Source of the DNA: an uncultured Methanobrevibacter sp.
GTDB taxonomy: Archaea; Methanobacteriota; Methanobacteria; Methanobacteriales; Methanobacteriaceae
DNA length: 21,851 nt
Direction of reading: 5' to 3'
Assembly: GCA_900317865.1 (NCBI GenBank)
Contig: ONIK01000033.1
Span: forward strand, 1-21,851
Every line of letters begins with the position of its first letter. The first letter of the stretch is position 1. A program made the position numbers and the translations under genes. Under the pieces are notes generated by a model. It made no database searches. It had not been told where the DNA came from and was given only the letters and a program-made list of their open reading frames with translations. Below are positions 1-7,612 of this stretch, piece by piece.

Positions 1-1
1 T

Positions 2-1792
2 ATTGTTGAAACGGAAGAAATTAATGAAATTACTACTAATCCTGATGAAATTAATAAATTTTATGATTTGTTGTCTTATCATTTATCTTTTATAGATTTA
101 TCTTCAATTCGCCAAAACAGATTCATTGATGTTAACACACAAAATTTTTTAATTTATTTAAAAATCAATGATTTTCATGTGGTTTTAGATGATTCCAATC
201 AGGTTTTATTTTATGCAGGCGATGTTCTTTTAGATAATTTAAATAATAAGGATTTATTAATAGATATTGTTGAAATTAATAATGGCAATCTTAACTTTTC
301 AGGAAATATTATTAGTCATTGCCCCCCAGAATTTTTATCAATTCATGCAGTAGTGGAATCTGAAAATGAAAAGAAGATTTATTATGGAGTTTATAGTGAT
401 TATTCCACTTCTGATCGCAAAACTCACAGATATTTGTCCTGTCCATGGGGTTATAATTATAATTTTGATGTTAAAATCCCTATTGAGAATGAATCTAGAA
501 TTAATTTCATACTGAAGTATAAGCATGACGATATTGTTTCGTTTTCAGATAATTCCTTTTCTTTAATACATTATTCTTATAAAGATGTTTTAAAATTAGA
601 ATTCAAGTCCATATCTAAAGCTTTAAAGGATTGTGGGTTTTACACTATTTTATTCAAATTGATTTTTTTAATTCTCATACCATTTATGATAAATAAACGT
701 ATCTGGCTATTTTGCGATAGAATGATGCTGGCAGATGATAACTGCGAACACCTGTTTAAATATTCTATTAAACAGGACGACAATATTAAAAAATACTATG
801 TAATTAATAAGAAAAGTGTTGATTATAAACGATTAAAAGCTATTAGCAATAATATAATCGCCTATGGTAGTTTAAAGCATAAATTATTATTTTTATTCAG
901 TGAAAAATTAGTTAATTCCCATTTTTTTAGAACCCCAACAAATCCATTTTTAGGAGGAGATTTATCTCTGTTTAAAATGATGATGGTTGATTCAATGATT
1001 AAAAATAATTACTTGTATAGCGGTGCTTTTTATCATGATTTTTGTTTCATTCAACACGGGATTATTTTACATGACTTATCTTCCTATTTTAAAAAATATG
1101 ATTTTAACTACTCTGTTATTGTCACAACAGTTGAAAAAGAAAGATATTCTATTATTAGTGGCAATTATAACTATGATGAAGATAGAATTCAATTACTGGG
1201 CCTTACAAGATATGATAATCTAATCAATGAAGAAAATAAGCAAATATTACTCAGCCCTACATGGAGAGTTTTGGTGGATGATTATGATTTGTTTGCAAAT
1301 TCTGACTATTTAAAGTCAGTTAATTCCTTTTTAAATAATCAAAAGTTAATTGATACAACAAAAAAATATGGTTATAATTTAGTTTTTAAAATACATCCAG
1401 AATTACACAGATTTAAAAGATTTTTCATCTTACCTGAAGAGTTTAAAATAACTACTGAAAGCTATTCCAAATTATTACGTGAATCTTCCATTATGATTAC
1501 CGATTATTCATCTCTTGCTTTTGATTTCGCATATCTTAAAAAACCAATAATATATTATCAAAACAAAGAAAATGAAACTTTCCATAATCCAGAATCTTAT
1601 TTCGATTATGAAACAATGGCATTTGGTGATATTGTCACAAATGAAGATGATTTGGTTGATAAAATAATATATTTTATGGAAAATGGAACTGTAATGGATG
1701 ATGCAGAATATAAAAAACGCTGCGAAGACTTTTTCTATTATAATGATAGGAACAATTGTAAAAGAGTATATGAATGGCTTTTAAACCATTAA
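2..1792 (+). CDS. CDP-glycerol:polyol glycerophosphotransferase-like protein (TagF/TagB family), 5' end outside window
   Basis: The reading frame is open to the left edge, so the start lies outside; 596 residues are visible. The C-terminal half carries the signatures of the CDP-glycerol glycerophosphotransferase family: QHGIILHD (about nt 1053-1076), LSPTWR (about 1252-1269), KIHPE (about 1388-1402) and ITDYSSLAFDF (about 1495-1527), the last being the conserved motif near the nucleotide-binding site. A hydrophobic stretch around nt 639-692 could anchor it to the membrane. In bacteria the family polymerises polyol phosphates onto wall teichoic acid precursors; in methanogens with pseudomurein walls it is thought to build surface glycopolymers, but the substrate cannot be read from sequence. 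The N-terminal part seen here matches no domain I recognise; many homologues carry a GT2 glycosyltransferase domain further upstream. Its stop codon overlaps that of the convergent exporter gene by 4 bp. Confidence 0.85.
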   Translation: MVETEEINEITTNPDEINKFYDLLSYHLSFIDLSSIRQNRFIDVNTQNFLIYLKINDFHVVLDDSNQVLFYAGDVLLDNLNNKDLLIDIVEINNGNLNFSGNIISHCPPEFLSIHAVVESENEKKIYYGVYSDYSTSDRKTHRYLSCPWGYNYNFDVKIPIENESRINFILKYKHDDIVSFSDNSFSLIHYSYKDVLKLEFKSISKALKDCGFYTILFKLIFLILIPFMINKRIWLFCDRMMLADDNCEHLFKYSIKQDDNIKKYYVINKKSVDYKRLKAISNNIIAYGSLKHKLLFLFSEKLVNSHFFRTPTNPFLGGDLSLFKMMMVDSMIKNNYLYSGAFYHDFCFIQHGIILHDLSSYFKKYDFNYSVIVTTVEKERYSIISGNYNYDEDRIQLLGLTRYDNLINEENKQILLSPTWRVLVDDYDLFANSDYLKSVNSFLNNQKLIDTTKKYGYNLVFKIHPELHRFKRFFILPEEFKITTESYSKLLRESSIMITDYSSLAFDFAYLKKPIIYYQNKENETFHNPESYFDYETMAFGDIVTNEDDLVDKIIYFMENGTVMDDAEYKKRCEDFFYYNDRNNCKRVYEWLLNH

Positions 1793-3144
1793 TACTTGAA
1801 ATACTTTTCGTGTCTTTTCACATAGTAAGTTAAAAATAGGTATAATATAATAGAACCAAAGCTCATTCCAAAAGTAAATCCAATAAAAATCCCTGTTTCT
1901 CCCAATTTAAATCCAAATCCAAATAACCATGTGAAAAAAGTAGCACAAAATGCTGAATTAAAAATAGTTAAAATTAATGATATAATTCCCTTACCCATAG
2001 ATCTGAATATATTACAGGTAATTACAGTAAACGGTAAAAATATCATAAAGAAACTTAAAATTTTCAGACTGCTTATTATTTTTATACTCAAAGCAGAGTT
2101 CGCAGGCGCAAATAATGTAGATATAGGTCCGGCAAATATAAATAAACAAGCCCATATAATTATTGAAGATATTAATTCCAATTTAAGCCCATAATTCAAT
2201 GTTGTTTTAAAATTATTTAAATTACGCCCACCATATGCCGCACCAGCCACAGTTAAAACCGCCCCACCAATAGCTACTAACGGAGAAAATCCAACAGAAA
2301 TCAATCTCCAAGATGAAGTATAAGCCGCCACAGCAATCGCCCCCGAAAGTATTTCCAGCCAGTAATTCATTAAAACCGCACTAACAAAAATTACAAACTG
2401 CTCCACACTCGTTGGAATACCCACGATGAAAATATCCTTGTAAATTCCCAAATTCCTTTTATATGTTTTCATCTCTACTTTTAAAAAATTATCTTTTCGT
2501 ATAAACATCCAATAAACCATCAAAATAAGAGCAATTGTAGATGAAACAACAGTTGCTAAAGCTGCACCCATAACACCCCAATTTAAAATAAAAATGAAAA
2601 TAGGATCCAAAATCATATTTATAACAGTGGAAAAGATTAAAGGATAAGTTGCACGTTTAATCGCATATTCTGCTCTAAAAATAGCTGACATCATCGCAGG
2701 AATAAAAATTGTACAGGAAGCCAAAATTATTATATATCCATAATTCAGCGCATCTTCAATAACTTCTCCGGCACCAATTAATAATAAAAAAGATTTTAAA
2801 GTAATAAATAAAAAAACAGTTGATATTACACTTATAACAAAACTAACTATCATCGAGTGAACAGCCGCATTTTCAGCATTTTCATAATCCTTTGCTCCAA
2901 TATATCTGGATATACAACTATTAGAACCTGCTCCTAAACCGTTCGCAATACCTGAAAGAACAACAAGCAATGGAGATACAAAACCGATAGCGGCAATTGC
3001 ATCATAACTATAATTTGCAATCCATACACTATCTATGAAACTATTTAGAAGTATAACTAAATTACAGATAAAAAGTGGAACAGCCAGTTTAATTATCGCT
3101 TTTTTCGGTTGATTTATAATAATATCTATATCTTTTGCAGACAT
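1789..3144 (-). CDS. MATE family multidrug/Na+ antiporter
   Basis: A 451-residue polytopic membrane protein of usual MATE size with about 12 hydrophobic segments. The N-terminus (DIDIIINQPKKAIIKLAVP) and the following segments SVWIAN, AAIGFVSPLLVV and GLGAGSNSCISRYIGA are typical of the archaeal/bacterial NorM/DinF-like branch, which exports cationic compounds using a Na+ or H+ gradient. I chose the ATG at 3144 because GGAG lies 6 nt upstream and MATE homologues begin just here. The frame is open upstream to 3285, but those 47 codons would add a non-homologous hydrophobic leader. AT-rich TATA-like sequence lies about 3165-3190. The gene converges on the TagF-like gene with a 4-bp stop overlap. 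Family assignment is secure; the substrate is unknown. Confidence 0.88.
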   Translation of the reverse strand: MSAKDIDIIINQPKKAIIKLAVPLFICNLVILLNSFIDSVWIANYSYDAIAAIGFVSPLLVVLSGIANGLGAGSNSCISRYIGAKDYENAENAAVHSMIVSFVISVISTVFLFITLKSFLLLIGAGEVIEDALNYGYIIILASCTIFIPAMMSAIFRAEYAIKRATYPLIFSTVINMILDPIFIFILNWGVMGAALATVVSSTIALILMVYWMFIRKDNFLKVEMKTYKRNLGIYKDIFIVGIPTSVEQFVIFVSAVLMNYWLEILSGAIAVAAYTSSWRLISVGFSPLVAIGGAVLTVAGAAYGGRNLNNFKTTLNYGLKLELISSIIIWACLFIFAGPISTLFAPANSALSIKIISSLKILSFFMIFLPFTVITCNIFRSMGKGIISLILTIFNSAFCATFFTWLFGFGFKLGETGIFIGFTFGMSFGSIILYLFLTYYVKRHEKYFKY

Positions 3145-3313
3145 CCTATCTCCAAATATTAATCTTTTATTAATATAATATATTTTTATAGGAAGGTTAA
3201 GAATCACTGAAAAAGATGAAAGATAGGAATATAAAAAAAATAAACACGATAAACTAACAAAATTACTGAGAAATTGACCGTCCAAAAGTACAATTTAACC
3301 AAATATTTATTAA

Positions 3314-3532
3314 ATGGTAAAAAATAAACTTCATATTACTAACAACAAAATCAAAGGATACTTCAAAATAACACTCCCACAAAATCTAAAAAGAATATAT
3401 CGAACAAGACAAGGACTAATACGATGGATAAGACTACAAAAAATCAGATGGACAGAAAGAAATGTTTTATACAATGAATCAAAAAACTTCCAAATCTATT
3501 CAAACAACAAAAAAATTGAAACTACATCATGA
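3314..3532 (+). pseudogene. Remnant: C-terminal tail of a DDE-type IS transposase
   Basis: An open stretch of 72 codons, very basic, with no ribosome binding site and a stop codon directly before the ATG. TNNKIKGYF followed by LPQNLKRIYRTRQGL and RWIRLQKIRWTERN resembles the end of DDE transposases of the type common in Methanobrevibacter, where the N-N-x-x-E segment supplies the last catalytic acid. Here that position reads K instead of E. No N-terminal or central transposase region is found upstream, where the MATE gene begins on the other strand. I see it as the leftover of an insertion sequence. The match is from memory of such tails; it could instead be a small unrelated basic protein or chance. 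Confidence 0.45.
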
Positions 3533-3819
3533 CAATTTTATACAGAGCCTTATTAACAAGTTATTAATAATTTAAAATATTTATAAAAAGTTATATTAAA
3601 AATTAGTAATTTATTAACGAAAATATTGAATTTAAAAAATAACTCGTTGATTATTATCATCGAAACGAAATTTAAAAACAGTTATAAATATAGTAAATTA
3701 TGTCTGAAAAAAGTGTTCAAAAAATTAGGAAAAAACAAGTAAAAATGAACAGATTACAAAATTAGATTATTTTATGCCAAACCTCTTATTAGCTACAAAA
3801 ATATTGAATTATAATTAAT
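3533..3819. other. Gene-free AT-rich stretch
   Basis: About 290 bp of very A-rich sequence without a convincing gene. A 21-codon open frame (3700-3765) lacks a ribosome binding site. The segment aaaatattgaatt recurs imperfectly near 3620 and 3799. No RNA gene or clear terminal inverted repeat of an insertion sequence was seen. Confidence 0.5.
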
Positions 3820-3893
3820 CTTTTTATATTACTAATTACAATAAATTAAATTATACTGATTTTTAAGATAATTTTTTATTATAATAACGGTGA
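3820..3893 (+). promoter_or_regulatory. Probable lysS promoter and ribosome binding site
   Basis: TATA-like ctttttatatta lies at about 3820-3831, giving an expected start near 3855. GGTGA at 3889-3893 stands 5 nt before the ATG at 3899 and fits the anti-Shine-Dalgarno sequence of archaeal 16S rRNA. The TATA box is read by eye and uncertain in such AT-rich DNA; the ribosome binding site is clear. Confidence 0.5.
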
Positions 3894-3898
3894 ATTAG

Positions 3899-5448
3899 AT
3901 GACACATTGGATTGAAAATATAGCTAACGAATTAATAAAAAGAGATGTGGAAGAACACATAATAGCTTGTGGAACTTCCATTTCTGGTTCAATACACATA
4001 GGAAACTCATGTGACATATTTATAGCAAACGCAGTAGGAAAAAAATTAAGAGAAAAAGGAAAAAAAGCTAAAACTGTTTGGATTGCTGATGACCACGATC
4101 CACTTAGAAAAGTTTGGGAATGCCATATTCAATGATTCCATGTCCTGACGGTTGCTGTGACAACTTCGTAGAACATTTTGAAAAACCATTACTTTCAGTT
4201 ATAGATGATTATGGAATAGAAATGGAAGTTAAATCCGGTTTTGAAATGTATAAAAGCGGAGTTTATAATGATTACATAAGAACAGCCTTTGAAAATGTAG
4301 ATGAAATTAAAGAAATATTTAATGAATACAGAAGAGAACCCTTAGCTGACGATTGGTTACCATATAATCCAATTTGTGAGGAATGTGGACGTGTAAATAC
4401 AACTTATGCTTATGATTACGATGGAGATATCGTTAAATACAGATGTGAATGTGGGCATGAAGGTGAAATGGACATTAAATCCGGAAACGGTAAATTAACC
4501 TGGAGAGTTGAATGGGCTGCAAGATGGAAAATATTCGGAACTACATGTGAACCATTTGGAAAAGACCATGCTGCCAGCGGCGGATCTTATGATGTAAGCA
4601 GTGTTATTTCAGAACAGATTTTTGATTATCCTGCACCATATCCAGTACCCTATGAATGGATTACACTGGATGGTGAAGCAATGAGTAAATCTCATGGGGT
4701 ATTCTTTGCACCTGAAGAATGGTTAAAAATTGGTCCTGCAGAAAGTCTTAACTACTACCTATTCAGGTCAAAACCTATGAAGGCAAAAGATTTCTCACCA
4801 AAAATGCCTTATTTAGACTTCATTGATCAGTTTGATAAAGTGGAAAAAGTATTCTATAATGAAGAGGAAGCGCCATCCGAAAAAGAAGATAAAAAATTCA
4901 GAGAAATTTATGAAATTGCACAAATTAATGTTGGTGAGCCACTTCCATTCAGACCGCCATTCAGATTCCTGGTAAATGCCTATCAGATTGCCGGTGATGA
5001 TTTAGAAAAAATATTTGGAATTTTAAAAAGAAATTCCCAGTTAACCAAAAGTTTTGAAAATAAGGAATTCAGTGATTTAACCGAAGCGGAATTAGCACAA
5101 TACAGACAACGTATTGATAATGTAAAATATTGGTTAGACACATATGCTCCAAAATTCGTTAAATTCCAAGTACAGGAAAAAAATATTCCTAAATTACCGT
5201 TGACAGAAGAACAAGATCAGTTCTTAAGTGATTTAGCAGATTTAATAGAAACAACTGAGTTCAGTGATGCGGCAGCACTGCACGATGCAATGTATGAAAT
5301 TTTAGAAGGACAAGGCTTAAAACCGCAAAAAGGTTTCCAAGCAATTTATAAAATGATACTCGGTCAAAAACAAGGTCCAAGAGCAGCATCATTCTTATTA
5401 TCATTAGATAAAGACTTTGTTGTTAAAAGACTTAGAAAAGAAGCTTAA
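3899..5448 (+). pseudogene. lysS: Class I lysyl-tRNA synthetase, frameshifted by an internal deletion
   Basis: Class I LysRS charges tRNA-Lys with lysine. The first frame (3899-4135) holds the HIGH-type signature IHIGN and ends DDHDPLRKV before running out of frame into WECHIQ. The second frame resumes at nt 4114 with LGMPYSMIP and continues to 5448 through CPDGCC, a zinc-ribbon-like CEEC/CECG region (about nt 4375-4460), the KMSKS-type MSKSHG (about 4681-4698) and the C-terminal helical domain. In homologues I remember, about 11 residues (rich in P, F, E, K, Y) stand between DPLRK-V/L and the L/I-G-M-P segment. They are absent here, and the frames overlap by one base, so the event is best read as a 3n+1 deletion of about 34 bp. 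The rest looks intact and unworn, so the change is recent or an assembly artefact. The enzyme would be essential unless another LysRS exists elsewhere. Confidence 0.85.
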
Positions 5449-5472
5449 ATCAAGCTTCTAAATTCTTTTTTT
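5439..5472. terminator. Bidirectional hairpin terminator between lysS and the GNAT-like gene
   Basis: AGAAGCTT (5439-5446) pairs perfectly with AAGCTTCT (5452-5459) around a 5-nt loop, and a T7 run follows at 5466-5472 on the plus strand. Both convergent stop codons lie inside the hairpin. On the minus strand the stem is followed by only a short T4 run, so termination is likely stronger for lysS. Confidence 0.65.
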
Positions 5473-5828
5473 AGTAATATTTCATCTCCAACACTTACTG
5501 TTTGATAATCTAATTTTTTAAATATATCAAAAAGCACGTCTTCATCATCCAAAAATACATAAGATGCTTTAAATTCCAAATCAATAGCTATTTTTTCTAA
5601 CTGTTTAATTAATTTATATGATATTTCTTCACGATTTTTATTAGAATCAACAAATAAACTAATAATTTCAATCGAATCTGAATCAAATACTTTAAAACTA
5701 GCACAGCCAACAGTAGATGTGAAATTAACTAAAAGCAAAACCACTTGGGGTTCGTCCAAAATACAACCAAAAGACCTGCAAAATTCAATGAATCTTTCAT
5801 CCCGCTCATCAGTGACTATAACTTCCAT
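5445..5828 (-). CDS. Small GNAT-like protein with degenerate acetyl-CoA motif
   Basis: A 127-residue protein whose order of strands and helices looks like a short GNAT N-acetyltransferase: a central strand pair around IEIISLFVDSN, the helix EEISYKLIKQLEKIA, a strand ASYVFLD and a closing DIFKKLDYQTV that resembles the 'Y-x-K-L-G-F' end of GNATs. The R/Q-x-x-G-x-G/A pyrophosphate loop that should join strand and helix reads KNREEIS, without glycines, so acetyl-CoA binding is doubtful. Its ATG overlaps the stop of the deaminase gene (TAATG, 5826-5830), which implies translational coupling, and its stop overlaps that of lysS. The fold call is by eye and tentative; the partner or substrate is unknown. 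Confidence 0.6.
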   Translation of the reverse strand: MEVIVTDERDERFIEFCRSFGCILDEPQVVLLLVNFTSTVGCASFKVFDSDSIEIISLFVDSNKNREEISYKLIKQLEKIAIDLEFKASYVFLDDEDVLFDIFKKLDYQTVSVGDEILLKKEFRSLI

Positions 5829-6298
5829 TATTTAACCTCGGTTGTGTTTCCAACTTTTGCAAGCTCTTCATCCCATATTTCTGAGTTATTGGCCGCAAAC
5901 TTTAAAAATAAATCTCTGCATCTTAAGTCATTTAAAACAACAACTTCAACATCATTACATTTAAGCAAGTTTTCAGCACCCATCAATGTAGTATTTTCAC
6001 CTATAACAACACGAGGTATATTGTATAATATAACTGCACCGGAACACATTGGACATGGGGAAAGAGTTGTGTATAATGTGCATTGAATATAATCTTCATA
6101 ATCTAAACGGCCTGCATTTTCAATAGCATCCATTTCAGCATGTAAAATTACAGAATCATTTTGAATTAACCTATTATGTCCTTTAGAAATAACTTTACCA
6201 TCTTTAACAAGGACAGCACCAATTGGAATTCCACCATCTTTTAAAGACTTTTCAGCTTCTTTAATAGCTAATTCCATAAAATAAGCATCGTTTTTCAT
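5828..6298 (-). CDS. Cytosine/nucleoside deaminase, yeast Fcy1-like
   Basis: A 156-residue zinc-dependent deaminase of the cytidine deaminase-like fold. The zinc and proton-shuttle motif HAE (H53, E55) and PCPMC (C82, C85) are intact, and N42 in GHN matches the substrate-binding Asn. Beyond the shared motifs, the long stretch TLYTTLSPCPMCSG and IPRVVIGEN, and a C-terminal helix with W142 and an acidic cluster, resemble yeast cytosine deaminase Fcy1 more than the tRNA adenosine deaminase TadA or guanine deaminase. A role in pyrimidine salvage (cytosine to uracil) is therefore likely, though a related base is possible. No clear ribosome binding site precedes the ATG at 6298; a second ATG lies 7 codons in. 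It is followed with a 1-nt overlap by the GNAT-like gene. Confidence 0.85.
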   Translation of the reverse strand: MKNDAYFMELAIKEAEKSLKDGGIPIGAVLVKDGKVISKGHNRLIQNDSVILHAEMDAIENAGRLDYEDYIQCTLYTTLSPCPMCSGAVILYNIPRVVIGENTTLMGAENLLKCNDVEVVVLNDLRCRDLFLKFAANNSEIWDEELAKVGNTTEVK

Positions 6299-6314
6299 AA
6301 AAAAAGAAATTAAT

Positions 6315-6337
6315 AGATGATTATTAATTAATCATCT
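6315..6337 (-). terminator. Inverted repeat at the end of the coiled-coil gene
   Basis: A perfect 9-bp stem (AGATGATTA / TAATCATCT) with a 5-nt loop touches the stop codon of the coiled-coil gene. On the minus strand a short T-rich run (ttctttttt, about 6299-6307) follows. It may end or weaken transcription before the deaminase gene 38 bp away, or serve as a processing site. Confidence 0.5.
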
Positions 6338-7413
6338 TATTTGAATCTGTTTAAAAATCCACCTTTATTAGATTGATTTTCAGCATCTTGTTTAAGTTTA
6401 TCAATTTGGTTTCTTAAATCGGAAATAGTTTTTTGATTATCATTTGATAATTTATCATAATTACTCTGTTTAATTTTTAATTCTGATTTAAGATTTACAA
6501 TTTCATCTTTTAATTTATCAATGGATTTTTTAGCGTTTTCATCCACTTCTGCTTTATAATCACCCATTTCAATGAGTTTTTTCCTCAAATCATCCACTTC
6601 TGCTTTAAGATCTTCATTTTGTTTTTTATAATCTTCTAATTCATCATTTGATTCTCTTAAATCATCACTTAATTTTTGATTTGCATTTTTTAACTCATCA
6701 ACATCGGATTCTTGTAATCTGCGTATTTTTTCTTTTAAAGATGCAATTTTTTCTTCATATTCATCTTTAATTGTTTCTAATTCAGATTCAAGCCTATCGG
6801 TTCTTGCTTTGTTAACAGCACTTTCTGCACCTAACTCACCAATACGATTACTTAAATCTTCATTGATGTCAAGCTGATTATAATATTTTCTAGAAGTTTT
6901 ATCCAAAGCACTGGTTAATTCTACCTTAAGAGCTTTTAATTTAGAATTTTCTTTTTTAAGGTCTGGAATGATGGTATTAGTTAAATAATTTAACTCATTA
7001 GATTGATTTTTTAATTTTGAGTCTTTTGCTTTTAACTCTTCTTTTAAGTGTTCCACATCAACATCATCATCTTGAGATTTAGGCTCTTCAACAACCTCTT
7101 CAGCAGGTTCTTCCACAACTGCTTCATCCACTACTTCTTCCTCAAAAGTTTCCTCAACTACTACTTCTTCAGCAGGTTCTTCCACAACTACCTCTTCCAC
7201 TACTTCTTCCTCAACAACCTCTTCAACAGGCTCTTTTTCAACTGTTTCAACAACAGTTTCTTCTACCTGAGGTTTATTTTTAGAAATAGCTTTTTCTTGT
7301 TCTTTTTTAACATCAACAGTAGTTGATTTTTCTTTTTGAGACTTATTACCTAATTTAGTAAAATCTAATTTTATTTTATTTCCATATAATTTGTTTACTG
7401 GTTCATCAGACAT
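6337..7413 (-). CDS. Acidic coiled-coil protein with Glu/Val-rich repeats
   Basis: A 358-residue soluble protein with no signal peptide or membrane segment. After a conserved-looking basic N-terminus (residues 1-50), residues about 52-112 are low complexity, built of EE-V-V and EEPAEEVV units. Residues about 118-345 form a nearly unbroken heptad-rich coiled coil (K/E/L/N/D dominated, for example LKEELKAKDSKLKNQ). The tail ends GGFLNRFK, a short basic amphipathic end that could bind membrane or a partner. Such architecture suggests a filament-like or scaffolding protein. I do not recognise the family and assign no function. The start at 7413 is supported by GGTGAT 3 nt upstream. It is divergent from polC across a shared 199-bp promoter region. 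Confidence 0.8.
   Translation of the reverse strand: MSDEPVNKLYGNKIKLDFTKLGNKSQKEKSTTVDVKKEQEKAISKNKPQVEETVVETVEKEPVEEVVEEEVVEEVVVEEPAEEVVVEETFEEEVVDEAVVEEPAEEVVEEPKSQDDDVDVEHLKEELKAKDSKLKNQSNELNYLTNTIIPDLKKENSKLKALKVELTSALDKTSRKYYNQLDINEDLSNRIGELGAESAVNKARTDRLESELETIKDEYEEKIASLKEKIRRLQESDVDELKNANQKLSDDLRESNDELEDYKKQNEDLKAEVDDLRKKLIEMGDYKAEVDENAKKSIDKLKDEIVNLKSELKIKQSNYDKLSNDNQKTISDLRNQIDKLKQDAENQSNKGGFLNRFK
7096..7250. repeat. Imperfect 69-bp tandem repeat inside the coiled-coil gene
   Basis: The 19-mer beginning agcaggttcttccac occurs at 7102-7120 and again at 7171-7189, a period of 69 bp (23 codons). The flanking sequence repeats with few changes, and a more diverged third unit begins near 7225. 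It encodes the EEPAEEVV-type acidic units, so unit number may vary between strains. Confidence 0.7.
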
Positions 7414-7612
7414 TTAATCACCACTAAAAGCAATGAAAAATTTTTGTATTCGACAGTCTATGTAACAAATACATTTCTTTATTAAATTATTTAAATATTT
7501 ATTGATTATTTAAAAAGGTTAACTTTTTCACATGTATGCACATGGCGAAATTTAATATAGTGCAAAATATACATATAATAACTAACTAATTTTAAAAACC
7601 CACGGCGATATT
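7414..7612. promoter_or_regulatory. Divergent promoter region of the coiled-coil gene and polC
   Basis: For polC, tttaatata at 7551-7559 is a good archaeal TATA box, with GGCGAT (7604-7609) as ribosome binding site 3 nt before the ATG. For the coiled-coil gene on the minus strand, the AT-rich block at about 7481-7500 is the likely TATA region, and its ribosome binding site is GGTGAT. No further gene or RNA is seen in the 199 bp. Confidence 0.5.

Noticed and set aside
3145..3285. N-terminal extension of the MATE gene by 47 codons to an upstream ATG
   Set aside because: The internal ATG at 3144 has a good GGAG site and matches where MATE proteins begin; the extension would overlap the promoter region.
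3700..3765. Small frame of 21 codons after a TATA-like ttataaatatag
   Set aside because: No ribosome binding site, Lys-rich composition expected by chance in A-rich DNA, and no similarity I can recognise.
4108..4120. Programmed frameshifting in lysS
   Set aside because: Besides the frame change about 11 conserved residues are missing and there is no slippery sequence, so a deletion explains the data better.
7048..7326. Phe/Asn-rich open frame on the plus strand opposite the coiled-coil gene
   Set aside because: It is the mirror of the Glu/Lys-rich repeats on the coding strand and has no independent start signals.
7440..7470. tctatgtaa near 7456 resembling the outer arm of the rpl21e leader hairpin
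   Set aside because: Only eight bases match before they diverge and no partner arm lies nearby; chance in AT-rich DNA.
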